Notes: generated by a model from the letters alone, not told the origin. Shown: positions 8,525-17,300, counted from the first letter of the stretch. The stretch is DNA of 64,000 nucleotides from Roseateles asaccharophilus (GCF_004362405.1 NZ_SNXE01000010.1:62001-126000); one strand, 5' to 3'. A program made the numbers and translations.

Positions 8525-9085
8525 GTGAAGCGCGAGCCCGCCATTTTCTGTTCCACCGCTTATGACGACGCCGAGTTCCGCGCTCACGGCCGCACCCGTG
8601 TACAGATAGATGGGCGTCTGCTGCGCATCGATGCCTGGGGCCCCTTCAATCTGGAGCTGGTGCAGGCCCAGATCCGGCTCTTGCGCAGCGAGGTGAAGCC
8701 CTTGCTGCCGCTGGAGGGCGGCTTTGTCGAGCTCATCCACTATCACGACAGCATCCTGATGCCCGAGCCTGCCTGGCAGGCCTTGCAGAGCTTTGTGGAC
8801 CAGTCTGCGGCCCTGGGCTTTGCGGCCCAGACCACCCTGATCCTGCTGGGCGAGGAGGTCGAGGGAGGCTTCATGTTCGCCGAGCGCCTGGCCTCGATCT
8901 GGGCGCGCAGCCGGCCAGTGCAAGTGCTGAGACGGGCCGACGAGCTGGAGGAAGCGCTCCAGCGGGTGATGGCCGGACTGCCCACGCCGGGCACGCAAGC
9001 TCCCGGTCACTTTGGTCTGGACACCAGTTCGAGCGCAGCTGCGTCAGAACTGGCGGCCCAGAAGCAGCCAGGCGCGGCTGCGTGA
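8525..9085 (+). CDS. conserved-type protein, possibly STAS/SpoIIAA-like fold
   Basis: A 186-residue soluble protein. I place the start at GTG 8525 (MKREPAIFCSTAYDD); a TTG at 8507 in the same frame is the alternative. There is no signal peptide or membrane segment. The middle alternates predicted strands and helices: VQIDGRLLRIDAWGPFNLELVQAQIRLLRSEV then GGFVELIHYHDSILMPEPAWQALQSFVDQS and TTLILLGEEVEGG, a pattern reminiscent of STAS/SpoIIAA-like domains, but I see no conserved phosphorylatable serine motif and do not claim the family. The last 42 bases overlap the end of the convergent tpsB gene. Confidence 0.7.
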   Translation: MKREPAIFCSTAYDDAEFRAHGRTRVQIDGRLLRIDAWGPFNLELVQAQIRLLRSEVKPLLPLEGGFVELIHYHDSILMPEPAWQALQSFVDQSAALGFAAQTTLILLGEEVEGGFMFAERLASIWARSRPVQVLRRADELEEALQRVMAGLPTPGTQAPGHFGLDTSSSAAASELAAQKQPGAAA

Positions 9086-10729
9086 ACTGCTGGGTTCGGC
9101 CTGGGATGGCCCGCCTTGCACGCCGCGCGCCAGGGCGAGATCCAGCATCCAGCCCTGCTGCTGGTAGCGCAGGCCCAGGCCCATGCCGGCCAGGCTGCGC
9201 TGATTGGTCTGCGTTGGCACGGCCAGGCCTTGCGGGCGAGCATTGAGCCTCACGCTGCCGGCGTCCAGGAAGGCATAGGGTGTCCAGGCCTGGATGGCGT
9301 AGCGCAGTTCCAGCTGGAGCAGGGCGCCCTCGTCGCCAATGCCTTCGCTCAGGGGATAGGCGCGAATGCCCGTCGGCCCGCCCAGGCTGAACTTTTCCGA
9401 GGAGTCCAGATTGCGGTCGGCGGCCTGTAGGGTGAGACGCCCCATGAGACTGAACGGTGCACTCTTGAAGGATTGCAGGCGCACCAGATCCAGCACGGCC
9501 TTGCCATACACGCCGGCCGCACGCACGCCGCTGAGCTGGTCCAGCAGATTCTGGGTTTCACTGAGTCGCAGCTGCCCGGCACTGAAGCTCAGTGCGCCAT
9601 AGCTGACCCCGCCGCCTGCCAGCTCGTCGCTGCGGTCGAACTGAAAGCTCAGCGTGGCCGCGCGGCTGGACTTGCGGTCATCAAGACCGGCCAGGCCCTG
9701 GCGGTCACGCAGGCGCTTGTGCTGAAGCGCGCCGGAGACGCTCAGATTTGCCCGTGTTGAGCGGATCAGCGGGTAGCTGAGCGTAGCGGCGGTCACCTGG
9801 GCCGTCCCGGTCGCGTCCAGGGCGCTGAACTCGCGGGCCAGCTGGTAGCTGGTGCGGGCCAGACTGAGCTGGGCGCGCAATCCCGACACGCCCAGGGGGC
9901 GGCCATAGCCGACACTGCCTTGGGTCAACTGCTCGTCGCTGCGTATCAGGCTGGCCGTGAGCTGGTCGCCCAGCATGAAAGGGCTGTCCATCTGGGCATT
10001 GGCTCGCAGGCGAACCCTGCCGGTGTAACGGTCGCCATGGTTGTCCAGGGACAAGTCCAGGCGCCAGGGCTTTTTGCGCTGCACATCGACCCGCAAATCA
10101 CCCTGGCCCGTGGCCTGACCGGGCCGAATCAGCGGCGTGATGCCGATGCCCGGCTGATCGGCCAGGATCAGCAGACGGCGTTCAAGCTGGCTCACTTCGA
10201 TGGGTGCGCCCGCCCCCAGCGGCGTTAGAAAGGCCTGCGCCTGGGCTGTCAGAGAGACCTCGCCCGTGGCCGCCAGCTCGCCATAGCGCCCCTCCAGGAT
10301 GCCTACCGCGACCACGCCCTGGCTGATGGTCTGAGGCAGCAGATAGGCCCGCGAGAACACATAGCCGGCGCGACGGTAGTGCTCGGTGATCTGTTGCACC
10401 ATCTCCCGCAGGCCCTCGAGGTCCAGCTTGCGACCGATGTAAGGCTGCACCAGGGCCTGCAGCAGACTCGCATCAAAGAGTGTGTTGCCGGTGAAGGCCA
10501 CCGCGCGCAGCTCAACCTGGGCGCCGCCGGTGGGCAGCGTCGGCTCGGCCGGCGTCTCGACGGGGATGGTGATGGAGGGCTTGGGGGGCGGTAGCTGCGG
10601 GGGCTGGTTCTCGCGCAGCACCCGTCCGGCGTCGGGCGGCACGGGAGTCTGCGCTATTGCTGCAGACATAGCGCAGCCAAGCACCGAAATAGCGAGAGCG
10701 GCGTGCGTTAGCGAGGCGGTGTGCTTCAT
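9044..10729 (-). CDS. two-partner secretion outer-membrane transporter (TpsB, ShlB/FhaC family)
   Basis: A 561-residue protein starting MKHTASLTHA, with a signal peptide ending near residue 26 (MSAAIAQ) and a proline-rich linker. The first POTRA-like domain is VELRAVAFTGNTLFDASLLQALVQPYIGRKLDLEGLREMVQQI (about 72-115), containing the usual GNT turn; a second follows to about 205. The C-terminal half is a 16-strand-type beta-barrel and holds the conserved FSLGGPTGIRAYP segment (VRGY-like motif of FhaC loop 6), ending in aromatic Phe (LLGRQF) as outer-membrane barrels do. It exports the TpsA protein encoded 66 bases upstream. The frame is open to 10792, but only the ATG at 10729 gives a proper signal peptide. 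Confidence 0.93.
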   Translation of the reverse strand: MKHTASLTHAALAISVLGCAMSAAIAQTPVPPDAGRVLRENQPPQLPPPKPSITIPVETPAEPTLPTGGAQVELRAVAFTGNTLFDASLLQALVQPYIGRKLDLEGLREMVQQITEHYRRAGYVFSRAYLLPQTISQGVVAVGILEGRYGELAATGEVSLTAQAQAFLTPLGAGAPIEVSQLERRLLILADQPGIGITPLIRPGQATGQGDLRVDVQRKKPWRLDLSLDNHGDRYTGRVRLRANAQMDSPFMLGDQLTASLIRSDEQLTQGSVGYGRPLGVSGLRAQLSLARTSYQLAREFSALDATGTAQVTAATLSYPLIRSTRANLSVSGALQHKRLRDRQGLAGLDDRKSSRAATLSFQFDRSDELAGGGVSYGALSFSAGQLRLSETQNLLDQLSGVRAAGVYGKAVLDLVRLQSFKSAPFSLMGRLTLQAADRNLDSSEKFSLGGPTGIRAYPLSEGIGDEGALLQLELRYAIQAWTPYAFLDAGSVRLNARPQGLAVPTQTNQRSLAGMGLGLRYQQQGWMLDLALARGVQGGPSQAEPSSSRSRAWLLLGRQF

Positions 10730-10795
10730 GGTGGGGCGAGCTGGAAGTGGTAGGAGCGGGGGAGGCTGGGTGGGCGCGGCAGGGCCGCGCAAGCA

Positions 10796-13700
10796 TCAGG
10801 GTGACGCCGTAGCCTCCTTGCGCAGACGTTCCTCCAGCTGCTGGAACTGCGTTTGCAGATCAGGCAGGCTGGGTGTGCGCACCCCGCTGCCGCGGAGCTC
10901 GGGTACCAACTGGTTCAGGGCTTCTTGCGGGGGCAGTCCGTCGGCGGTCTGCAACTGAATGCTTACAAGCCGCGGACTGACCGGCCTGCCTCCATCCGGC
11001 AGGAAAACCACGCCGCCGCCCTTGGCCTGGCTGGGCTCCGGCGGCGGGGGCACCCGCTGCCAGGCGCTGCGCGTGTCGGGCAGGATTTCCAGATAGCCAG
11101 GCTCGCGCATGAGCAGGTAGTTGCTGTTGCTCAAGGCGGAGGCGTCGATGGCATAGCGCCCTATGGCCTCTCCCGGCTGCCTCACCAGGCTGCCCGTGAG
11201 CATGTCCCCGGGCAGCAGATTGCCGCTGCGTAGCGACCAGGTCAGCAGCGGATCGTTTTCCCCCAAGTACTTGCTCAGCGAGTCCGGCCGAATGCTGAGC
11301 GGCCGAGGTTGAATGTTCAGGCTGCCGTTCTGCGTGCTGATCAGGTAGTCGGGATTGGACAAGCCAGAAACGTCGATGCGGTAGCTGCCCACTTGCTGGC
11401 CGGCATCGCGGCTCAGGCTGCCCTTGAGGGTGTCGCCGCTGATCAGCTCGCCGCTGACCACGCTCCAGCTGAGACTTGGATCGCTATCGCCGTAGATCTT
11501 GTTCTTGTCGTCCGCTCGGATGCTGATGGGCCGACGCTGGATGCTGAGCGTGCCGCTCTGGGCCGAGATCAGGTAGTCGGGGTTGCTGAGGGCAGAGGCA
11601 TCGATGCGGTAGCTGCCCGCCGCTTGGCCGGCCTCGCGGCTGAGACTGCCGCTGAGGCCGTCACCGCTTACCAGGGTCCCGCTCACCACGCTCCAAGTCA
11701 GGCCGGGATCGCTATCGCCATAGGTTTTGCTCTTGCTGTCGGCCGCCACCGTGATGGGGCGTTGCAGGATGCTCAGGCTGCCTGGTACATAGCTGATGTC
11801 GTAGTTCGTGCTGCTCAGGCCCTGGGGCATGAGCGCATAGCTGCCGGCGCGAATGGCGCCCTGGCTGGCGCCGCTGAAAGCCAGCGTGCCGCCCAGCACG
11901 GCGGCACTTTCACCGTTGACGAAGCCGCTGTAGCTGACGCCGTTGCCTCCGGCAAAGGCACTGCCGTCATAGGTCTTGCTGGCATTGATGGCCGTCACGC
12001 TCAGCGGTGCCGGGCTGATGTTCAGGCTGCCTGGGGTGTTGCCGCTGGCGGCGACCTGGAAGCCGCTGCGCAGGATGTTGACGCCTATGCCGGTATAGCT
12101 GCCTGCGTTGGTGAAGCCCGTGACGTTGCTGCCATTGAAGACGAAGGTGTAGTCATTGCCCGGAACCCAGGCGCTGTAGCTTGCGCCAAAGATGTCGGCC
12201 GCGGACCAGAGGCTGGCCAACTCGTAGGGTGTTCCCCGGTACGTTCGGCTGCCACCGGCCGGCCCCAGGGTGTAGGCCAGCGAGACGGGGCCTGCTGCGC
12301 TGTTGAGATCGCTGAGGATGTCGGCAATGCTGCGGTTGTCCAGACTGGCGCGCAGGGTGTAGTTCTTGCTCTGCCCCGGCGTGAGCGTGCCCGCGCTGAA
12401 GATGATGCCGATGCCGGTGTCCGCGGTGATGCTGTTGCCCTTGCTCAAGGCGTTGGCGGCCGAGGTCATGCCGCTGAGGTTTGAGTAGAAGGCCGACCCA
12501 TAGCCCACCTTGGAGTCGGCATCGGTCGAGAAATAGACGATCTTGGCGCTGCTGCCGGCGGCCGTGAAGTAGTTGCCGCTGCCGGCGCTGGTGGCGCTGA
12601 CCACGCTGGCCGTGTCACCCGCCGCAAAGGTCTGTTCGATCTTGTTGGTGGTGGTGAAGCCCGCGGAGCCGTCCTTGTCCTGCGTGTTGTCGGGGTCGAA
12701 GCTGCGCGCGTACTGCACATTCGTCAGATCGCTGCTGTCCATGTTGGTCAGCGCCACATTCAGGGTGAAGTACTTGTTGCTGCCGGCCAGCGAGACTTGC
12801 TGTTCGGTCTTGAGCTTGCTGTTGAGTACGGCCGAGTATTTCAGGGTGATGGCATTGCCTGTGCCCACCGGCAGGAACTCGAATACGGCGCTGTTGGCCG
12901 TGTTGGCGAAGTTGGCCTGCGAGACGGTGGTGCTGCTCTGGGTATAGCCCGCCGTGAAGAGCTCCACCGGTGCACCCGGCAGAAAGTAGTCGATGCGCAG
13001 ATCGGCGCCGCTGCCAAAGCCGTCGGCGTCGCCCGTCATGCCCACGCCAGCGCCGGTGGATCGACCGAAGAACAGGGAGGGCTTGTTGGTGGTACCGAAC
13101 TTGCCGCCGCTGCTGCCGCTGGAGCACGCGCTGCTGGCCGGGCCGCACACCCCCAGCTCCATGTACTTGTTGCCGAGGAAATAGTTGCCGTCCTTGATGG
13201 CGTAGCGCAGGCTGGCCTGATCGCTGCCCTTGCGCCATTGCACCGAGGGTGAGCTCACGGCCGCGCTGGCGCTGTAGTTGCTGCTGCCGCCCTCGGCGCT
13301 GGCCTGACCATAGAGAAAGATCACGCCGCCTGCCGAGGTGCCCGTGTGGGTGAGCGCCGCGTTGACGTTGATATTGTTGTCAGCCTGCAGGGTGAGCGTG
13401 TTGTTGGAGGACCAGGCGACGGGCGAGCTCACGGTGATATTGCCCTCGCTACCCGTGCCGGTGCAGGTGACGCCCGTACAGCTGCCCGTGGTGGTGAGCG
13501 TCACATCGCCGCTGCCCAGGGCGCTGACCACGGTCGAGGCCAGGCTCGCGTCTATGTCCAGATTGACCGGGTCCAGCAGCCAGCGGGCGGCTTGTACCTG
13601 GGCTGTCGGGCGGCTGTGGAACACCTGCCCCGAGGTTTCGACGAAGCCGGCCGGCGCCTTGATCGAGCCATCCAGATTCAGCACGCCTCCGTGGGCGAAC

Positions 13701-14548
13701 AAGATGATCTCGCCATTGGCGCCGCTGTGTAGGGACTGGGCCTCGGTGATGCCGCTGTGGTTGATGACGCTGGCCGTCAGGGCGTTTGCGGCCTGGGCCT
13801 TGAGCCAGATGCGCCCGCCATCGGCGCGGATGGCGCCACCCTGGCTGATCTCGGTTTCCAGGGTCTCGTTGTCCACTTGCAGCAGCACGGGCCCGCCCAG
13901 GTCCAGCGTGGTGCGGCTCCCCGCTCCCAGCGCCACCTGGCCGGCCGGGGCCTGGATGGTTCCGCTGTTGATCACACGGGCCGCCAGCAACGCAACAGCG
14001 CCGCCGCTGCTCGCTTGAATGCTGCCCTCGTGGATGATAGAGGCGCGGCTACTCCCCTCGAAGCGGTAACGGCCCGCCGTCAGGTCCTCGGACTGCAGAC
14101 TCAGTGTGGACGCCACCAAGCTGCCCACATTCACCTGAGCGCTGGGGGTGAACCAGATGCCGTTGGGATTGAGCAGAAAGACCTGACCATTGGCCTTGAG
14201 CGTGCCCTGGATGGTGGACACCTCGGTGCCCAGCACCCGGTTGATCGCCACGGCGCTGCGACCGGGTTGGACGAACTCCACGCTGCGCCCGCTGCCTATG
14301 CTGAACTGCTGCCAGTCCAGGGCGAGGCGCTGGCTTTGTTGCGTGATTCGCAGGCCCTCGGCCGTGCTGCTCACCTGGCCTTGACCGCTGAGCAGCTGGG
14401 CACCACTGGGTAGCGCGGCCGGCGCGGCCAGGAGCGGCCCCACCGGGCCGGCGCACAGCAGGGCCAGCAGGCTCAAGCGCGGGGCGTCTCGCAGACGGCG
14501 CCGCACGGAGCCGGGGTGGAGGCTGCGGGTCTGGCGATGGCTCGACAT
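10796..14548 (-). CDS. TpsA exoprotein: FHA secretion domain, novel central domain, YDG and MBG repeats
   Basis: A 1250-residue surface or secreted protein. An extended signal peptide (basic residues to about 24, hydrophobic core, AAPA near 42) precedes the TPS secretion domain with the NPNGIWF motif at 127-133. Residues about 150-340 are beta-helix-like (repeated DGGRIWLKAQA, NGEIILFAHGG). Residues about 437-750 form a Ser/Thr-rich region with YAIKDGNYFLGNKYMELGVCG and DADGFGSGADLRIDYFLPGAP that I cannot assign. A YDG-like domain (NASKTYDGSAF, about 849-925) is followed by three MBG-like repeats of about 76 residues (SKTYGDSDP, NKIYGDSDP, SKYLGENDP) and a proline-rich, coiled-coil-like tail. 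Likely an adhesin. AGGAG lies 9 bases before the ATG. Confidence 0.92.
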   Translation of the reverse strand: MSSHRQTRSLHPGSVRRRLRDAPRLSLLALLCAGPVGPLLAAPAALPSGAQLLSGQGQVSSTAEGLRITQQSQRLALDWQQFSIGSGRSVEFVQPGRSAVAINRVLGTEVSTIQGTLKANGQVFLLNPNGIWFTPSAQVNVGSLVASTLSLQSEDLTAGRYRFEGSSRASIIHEGSIQASSGGAVALLAARVINSGTIQAPAGQVALGAGSRTTLDLGGPVLLQVDNETLETEISQGGAIRADGGRIWLKAQAANALTASVINHSGITEAQSLHSGANGEIILFAHGGVLNLDGSIKAPAGFVETSGQVFHSRPTAQVQAARWLLDPVNLDIDASLASTVVSALGSGDVTLTTTGSCTGVTCTGTGSEGNITVSSPVAWSSNNTLTLQADNNINVNAALTHTGTSAGGVIFLYGQASAEGGSSNYSASAAVSSPSVQWRKGSDQASLRYAIKDGNYFLGNKYMELGVCGPASSACSSGSSGGKFGTTNKPSLFFGRSTGAGVGMTGDADGFGSGADLRIDYFLPGAPVELFTAGYTQSSTTVSQANFANTANSAVFEFLPVGTGNAITLKYSAVLNSKLKTEQQVSLAGSNKYFTLNVALTNMDSSDLTNVQYARSFDPDNTQDKDGSAGFTTTNKIEQTFAAGDTASVVSATSAGSGNYFTAAGSSAKIVYFSTDADSKVGYGSAFYSNLSGMTSAANALSKGNSITADTGIGIIFSAGTLTPGQSKNYTLRASLDNRSIADILSDLNSAAGPVSLAYTLGPAGGSRTYRGTPYELASLWSAADIFGASYSAWVPGNDYTFVFNGSNVTGFTNAGSYTGIGVNILRSGFQVAASGNTPGSLNISPAPLSVTAINASKTYDGSAFAGGNGVSYSGFVNGESAAVLGGTLAFSGASQGAIRAGSYALMPQGLSSTNYDISYVPGSLSILQRPITVAADSKSKTYGDSDPGLTWSVVSGTLVSGDGLSGSLSREAGQAAGSYRIDASALSNPDYLISAQSGTLSIQRRPISIRADDKNKIYGDSDPSLSWSVVSGELISGDTLKGSLSRDAGQQVGSYRIDVSGLSNPDYLISTQNGSLNIQPRPLSIRPDSLSKYLGENDPLLTWSLRSGNLLPGDMLTGSLVRQPGEAIGRYAIDASALSNSNYLLMREPGYLEILPDTRSAWQRVPPPPEPSQAKGGGVVFLPDGGRPVSPRLVSIQLQTADGLPPQEALNQLVPELRGSGVRTPSLPDLQTQFQQLEERLRKEATASP
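11090..11770 (-). repeat. tandem MBG-domain coding repeats, about 228-bp period
   Basis: Inside tpsA, three consecutive units encode R-P-(I/L)-(T/S)-I/V-x-A/P-D-(S/D)-x-(S/N)-K-x-Y/K-G-(D/E)-x-DP and SNPDYLIS-type segments. The same string aggtagtcgg recurs at about 11343 and 11571, 228 bases (76 codons) apart, which sets the period. Such arrays can change copy number by slippage or recombination. Confidence 0.75.
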
Positions 14549-14706
14549 GGGGCACGCTCCTGCGCAGCCAGAAAATTGCGGCGCGCATGTCCGGTATAGC
14601 CGATCTGAACCGTATCGAGAAATCCTGCTGTGGGACTCGGGATAGCCGTGTTGCCAATCTGGCGAGAACCAAACACAAGGCTTGACGGCAGCCGTTTTCC
14701 GGTGCT

Positions 14707-15414
14707 TCAGGCCGCAATCTCCCCCGCCCGTATGGCCATGCGCACGGCCTCGGCCGTGGTGCTGGCCCCCAGGCGGCGGCGCACGCGGCGCAGATGGTTC
14801 TCCACCGTGCGCTCCGAGATGCCCATCAGGCTGGCCGCCTCGGCCTGGCGCTTGCCCGCCGCCATCCAGCGCATCACGGCACGTTCACGCTCGGTGAGCG
14901 TGCCGGGCTGCGTCGCGGCGACCAGGGGCCGGGCCAGGGCGCTGGCGCGGCGCAGCGCGGCCTGACCCACCAGGCTGAGCGCCAGGCGGGTGGCCAGGGC
15001 GTCGTCGATATGGCGGCCGCCAAAGCTGATGGCGCCCATCAGCCCATGCGGGCCGAACACCGGCACCTGCAGACCATGTATGCCCGGGCCGCGCGGCGTG
15101 TGGACGATGCGGTAGGTCTCGGCGCCGCGTTCGCCGCGCTTGGTCCAGAAGAAGGGCTGCTCGGTTTCCAGGATGTGGTGGTTGACCGGGCAGTGGCGCA
15201 GATAGGTCTTCACATCCACCACCGTGCCATCGCCCAGCCAGTCGCCCTCCACCCAGTAGAGCTCCTCGATCAGCTCGGCGCGCGTGGGCGTGGCGGAGTA
15301 CAGCACAAAGCGGTCATAGCCCAGGGGCTGGGCGAAGGCCCGCACCGCCCGGGCCAGGCCCGCGATGGTGTCGCTGCGCTCGATGGCTGCAACGCAGCGC
15401 ACCAGGGCCTGCAT
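14707..15414 (-). CDS. LuxR-type regulator with autoinducer-binding-like domain
   Basis: A 235-residue regulator. Residues 1-160 resemble the autoinducer-binding domain: LGYDRFVLYS, YLRHCPVNHHILETEQPFFW (the Y, P and PFxW positions of LuxR/TraR are kept, but the ligand-contacting Asp before Pro is replaced by Cys), and GIHGLQVPVFGPHGLMGAISFGG. The GerE helix-turn-helix follows: LTERERAVMRWMAAGKRQAEAASLMGISERTVENHLRRVRRRLGA. The ATG at 15414 has GGAG 6 bases upstream; a GTG at 15435 is the alternative. It follows hchA by 26 bases, so they form one operon. No luxI gene is visible, so it would be a LuxR solo. Confidence 0.88.
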   Translation of the reverse strand: MQALVRCVAAIERSDTIAGLARAVRAFAQPLGYDRFVLYSATPTRAELIEELYWVEGDWLGDGTVVDVKTYLRHCPVNHHILETEQPFFWTKRGERGAETYRIVHTPRGPGIHGLQVPVFGPHGLMGAISFGGRHIDDALATRLALSLVGQAALRRASALARPLVAATQPGTLTERERAVMRWMAAGKRQAEAASLMGISERTVENHLRRVRRRLGASTTAEAVRMAIRAGEIAA

Positions 15415-15440
15415 GCCGTGCTCCGCGCTGCTCACGCCGC

Positions 15441-16328
15441 TCAGCCCAGCGTCTGGCGCGCCATCTCGTCCAGCAGGGCGCGCGCCGCCAGCTGGCCCAG
15501 GGCGTTGGAGGCAAAGGGACTGTCGCCGGTGATCAGCTTGCGGTCCTGATGCACCGCACCCGTCACATCGCTGTTCAGCAGGCGCAGGCCCTGGGCCTGC
15601 AACTGCTCGCCGAAGAACCAGGTCAGGCCGCCGGGCATATAGCCCAGGGCCGGGGTCTGGCGGTCCAGCGCGTCGGGGAAGGCGCAGATCGCGTAACCAG
15701 CAAAGGGGGAGGGCTGCTCGCCAAAGGCGCCGGCCGCCAGCAGGGCCGCCGGACCGTGGCACAGCGAGACCACGTGCCGCTCGCGTGCCATGGCCCAGCG
15801 CAACACCCGCGCCACGGCCTCGCTGCATGGCAGGCCGATCAGGGCGCCATGGCCGCCGGGGATGAAGACCGCCGCGTAATCCGACTGCCCCCGCTCCAGC
15901 GCATCGGCAATCTCAGCGAGCCGGCGCGGGGCCTGGAACTGCGGCAGGTAGCGGCGGTGCAGATCCACGATGGCCGCCTCTTCATGCGGCATGGCCCACA
16001 TCTCGAACTTGACCGAGTTGCCCGAGAGCGTGGCGATCTCGAACTCAAAGCCGGCGCGGTCCAGGTGGTGCATGGGCACCAGGGTCTCCACCGGATGGTT
16101 GCCGGTGGAGAAGAGCTTGCCCGTGTCGGTGGGCAGATAGCGCTCGTCGGCGGCAATCACCAGCACCTTGAGCGGGCCGCGATAGGGCTCGGGATAGCTG
16201 TCGCCCTCCAGCGGCGTGCGCGGGCTGGTGAACTGCTGCAGCGTGTACGCCGAGGGAAAGAAGGCGTTGAACTCCGCCGCGTCGGGCCGGGGTTGCTTGC
16301 TGGGATCCTGGTCTGTGTTGCTGCTCAT
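15441..16328 (-). CDS. hchA: Hsp31 chaperone / protein deglycase, DJ-1/PfpI family
   Basis: A 295-residue protein that follows the Hsp31 pattern along its whole length: NAFFPSAYTLQQFTSP, KVLVIAADERYLPTDTGKLFSTGNHPVETL, VFIPGGHGALIGLP, the nucleophile elbow SLCHGPAALLA with Cys190-His191, and AICAFPDALDRQTPALGYMPG. Hsp31 holds unfolding proteins and has been reported to remove glyoxal/methylglyoxal adducts from proteins; the deglycase role is debated. It is cytoplasmic. It is the first gene of a two-gene operon with a LuxR-type regulator, an arrangement suggesting local control. A 19-bp palindrome sits 67 bases upstream. Confidence 0.93.
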   Translation of the reverse strand: MSSNTDQDPSKQPRPDAAEFNAFFPSAYTLQQFTSPRTPLEGDSYPEPYRGPLKVLVIAADERYLPTDTGKLFSTGNHPVETLVPMHHLDRAGFEFEIATLSGNSVKFEMWAMPHEEAAIVDLHRRYLPQFQAPRRLAEIADALERGQSDYAAVFIPGGHGALIGLPCSEAVARVLRWAMARERHVVSLCHGPAALLAAGAFGEQPSPFAGYAICAFPDALDRQTPALGYMPGGLTWFFGEQLQAQGLRLLNSDVTGAVHQDRKLITGDSPFASNALGQLAARALLDEMARQTLG

Positions 16329-16394
16329 GAGTCGAACTCCTGCTTGAGGCGTGATGGGATGACGCTCATGGTGGCCGCCTCGGGGCTCCGGGGT

Positions 16395-16413
16395 TTGAGG
16401 GGAAATCCCTCAA
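16395..16413. promoter_or_regulatory. 19-bp palindrome upstream of hchA-luxR, candidate operator
   Basis: TTGAGGGGAAATCCCTCAA: 7-bp arms TTGAGGG / CCCTCAA around GAAAT, centred 76 bases before the hchA ATG. LuxR-family dimers bind 18-20-bp dyads, so the adjacent regulator is the natural candidate. It could also fold as a hairpin. Confidence 0.5.
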
Positions 16414-16581
16414 TCTGCATCGGCATGCTAGCGCGGGCTGCCGCATGGGCGGCGGGCAGCCGCGATCCCTTCCTTGCGCCTCATCCCGCCGCCCTGCCAT
16501 CGCGCGGGCCCTCGCCGCGGGAGCCGCAGGAGCCGGCGCACTCCCGCCCAGGCCGGGCCCGGTTCTCGCACAATCGTGCCC

Positions 16582-17262
16582 ATGCCTGATACGCCCACCC
16601 CCTTGATTTGGCTGGCCGGCGCCAGCGGCCTGGTCGGTCGCGCGCTGCTGTGGGAGCTTGGCCAACAGCGTGGCCAGGAGAGGCCCGTGCCGCCCGTGCT
16701 GGCCCTGCTGCGCCGGCCCGCCCCGAGCCTGCCGGTGCAGACCGCCCTGGTCGACTATGCCCAGCCCGCCAGCTTTGCCGCCTTGCCCGCGCCCGGCCAG
16801 GTGTTCATCGCGCTGGGCACCACCATCGCCCAGGCCGGCTCCCAGGCTGCGTTTCGGGCGGTGGACTTCGACGCCGTGCTCACGGTGGCCCGTGCCGCCC
16901 GGCAGGCCGGTGCCAGGCGTTGCGCGCTGGTCTCCGCGCTCGGCGCCGACCCGCGCTCATCGGTGTTCTACAACCGGGTCAAGGGCGAGGCCGAGGCTGC
17001 CCTGGTCGCGCTGGGTTTCGAGCGCCTGGTGATCGCGCGGCCCTCCCTGCTGGACGGCGAACGCGCCAGCCTGGGCCAGCCGGCGCGCCGCGGCGAGCAA
17101 TGGGCACTGCGCCTCATGCGCCCCGTCGCCGGCCTGATCCCGGCGGCCTGGCGCCCCATCACGCCCGAGCGCGTCGCCAGAGGCCTGCGGCTGGCGCTGG
17201 CGCAAGAGGGGGCGGCGGTGCAGGTGCTGGACTCTGCGGCGTTGCAGACGGTGGGGGATTGA
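16582..17262 (+). CDS. NAD(P)-binding Rossmann-fold oxidoreductase (atypical SDR)
   Basis: A 226-residue protein starting MPDTPTPLIWLAGASGLVGRALLWELG: the GASGLVG loop is the dinucleotide-binding motif of atypical short-chain dehydrogenases (NmrA/HTATIP2-like). Further landmarks are VFIALGTTIAQAGSQAAFRAVDFD, ALVSALGADPRSSVFYNRVKGEAE (with the YNRVKG active-site-like Tyr-x-x-x-Lys) and RLVIARPSLLDG. This matches a small group of bacterial proteins annotated as nucleoside-diphosphate-sugar epimerase-like or oxidoreductase; no substrate is known to me. The frame opens at 16474, but that would add a Arg/Pro-rich extension without homology-like features, so ATG 16582 is chosen. It is monocistronic and convergent with tRNA-Ser. 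Confidence 0.85.
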   Translation: MPDTPTPLIWLAGASGLVGRALLWELGQQRGQERPVPPVLALLRRPAPSLPVQTALVDYAQPASFAALPAPGQVFIALGTTIAQAGSQAAFRAVDFDAVLTVARAARQAGARRCALVSALGADPRSSVFYNRVKGEAEAALVALGFERLVIARPSLLDGERASLGQPARRGEQWALRLMRPVAGLIPAAWRPITPERVARGLRLALAQEGAAVQVLDSAALQTVGD

Positions 17263-17300
17263 GGGCGGGGCGGGCTGGATTCGGGCGCCCGAGGGACTGG

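Noticed and set aside
11090-11770. Regular repeats that could suggest a CRISPR array
   Set aside because: The unit is 228 bp, in frame and encodes MBG domains; there are no short direct repeats with unique spacers.
16366-16581. A protein-coding gene in the 252-base gap between hchA and the oxidoreductase gene
   Set aside because: The only open frames are Arg/Pro/Ala-rich and lack a ribosome site; the palindrome is the only clear signal.
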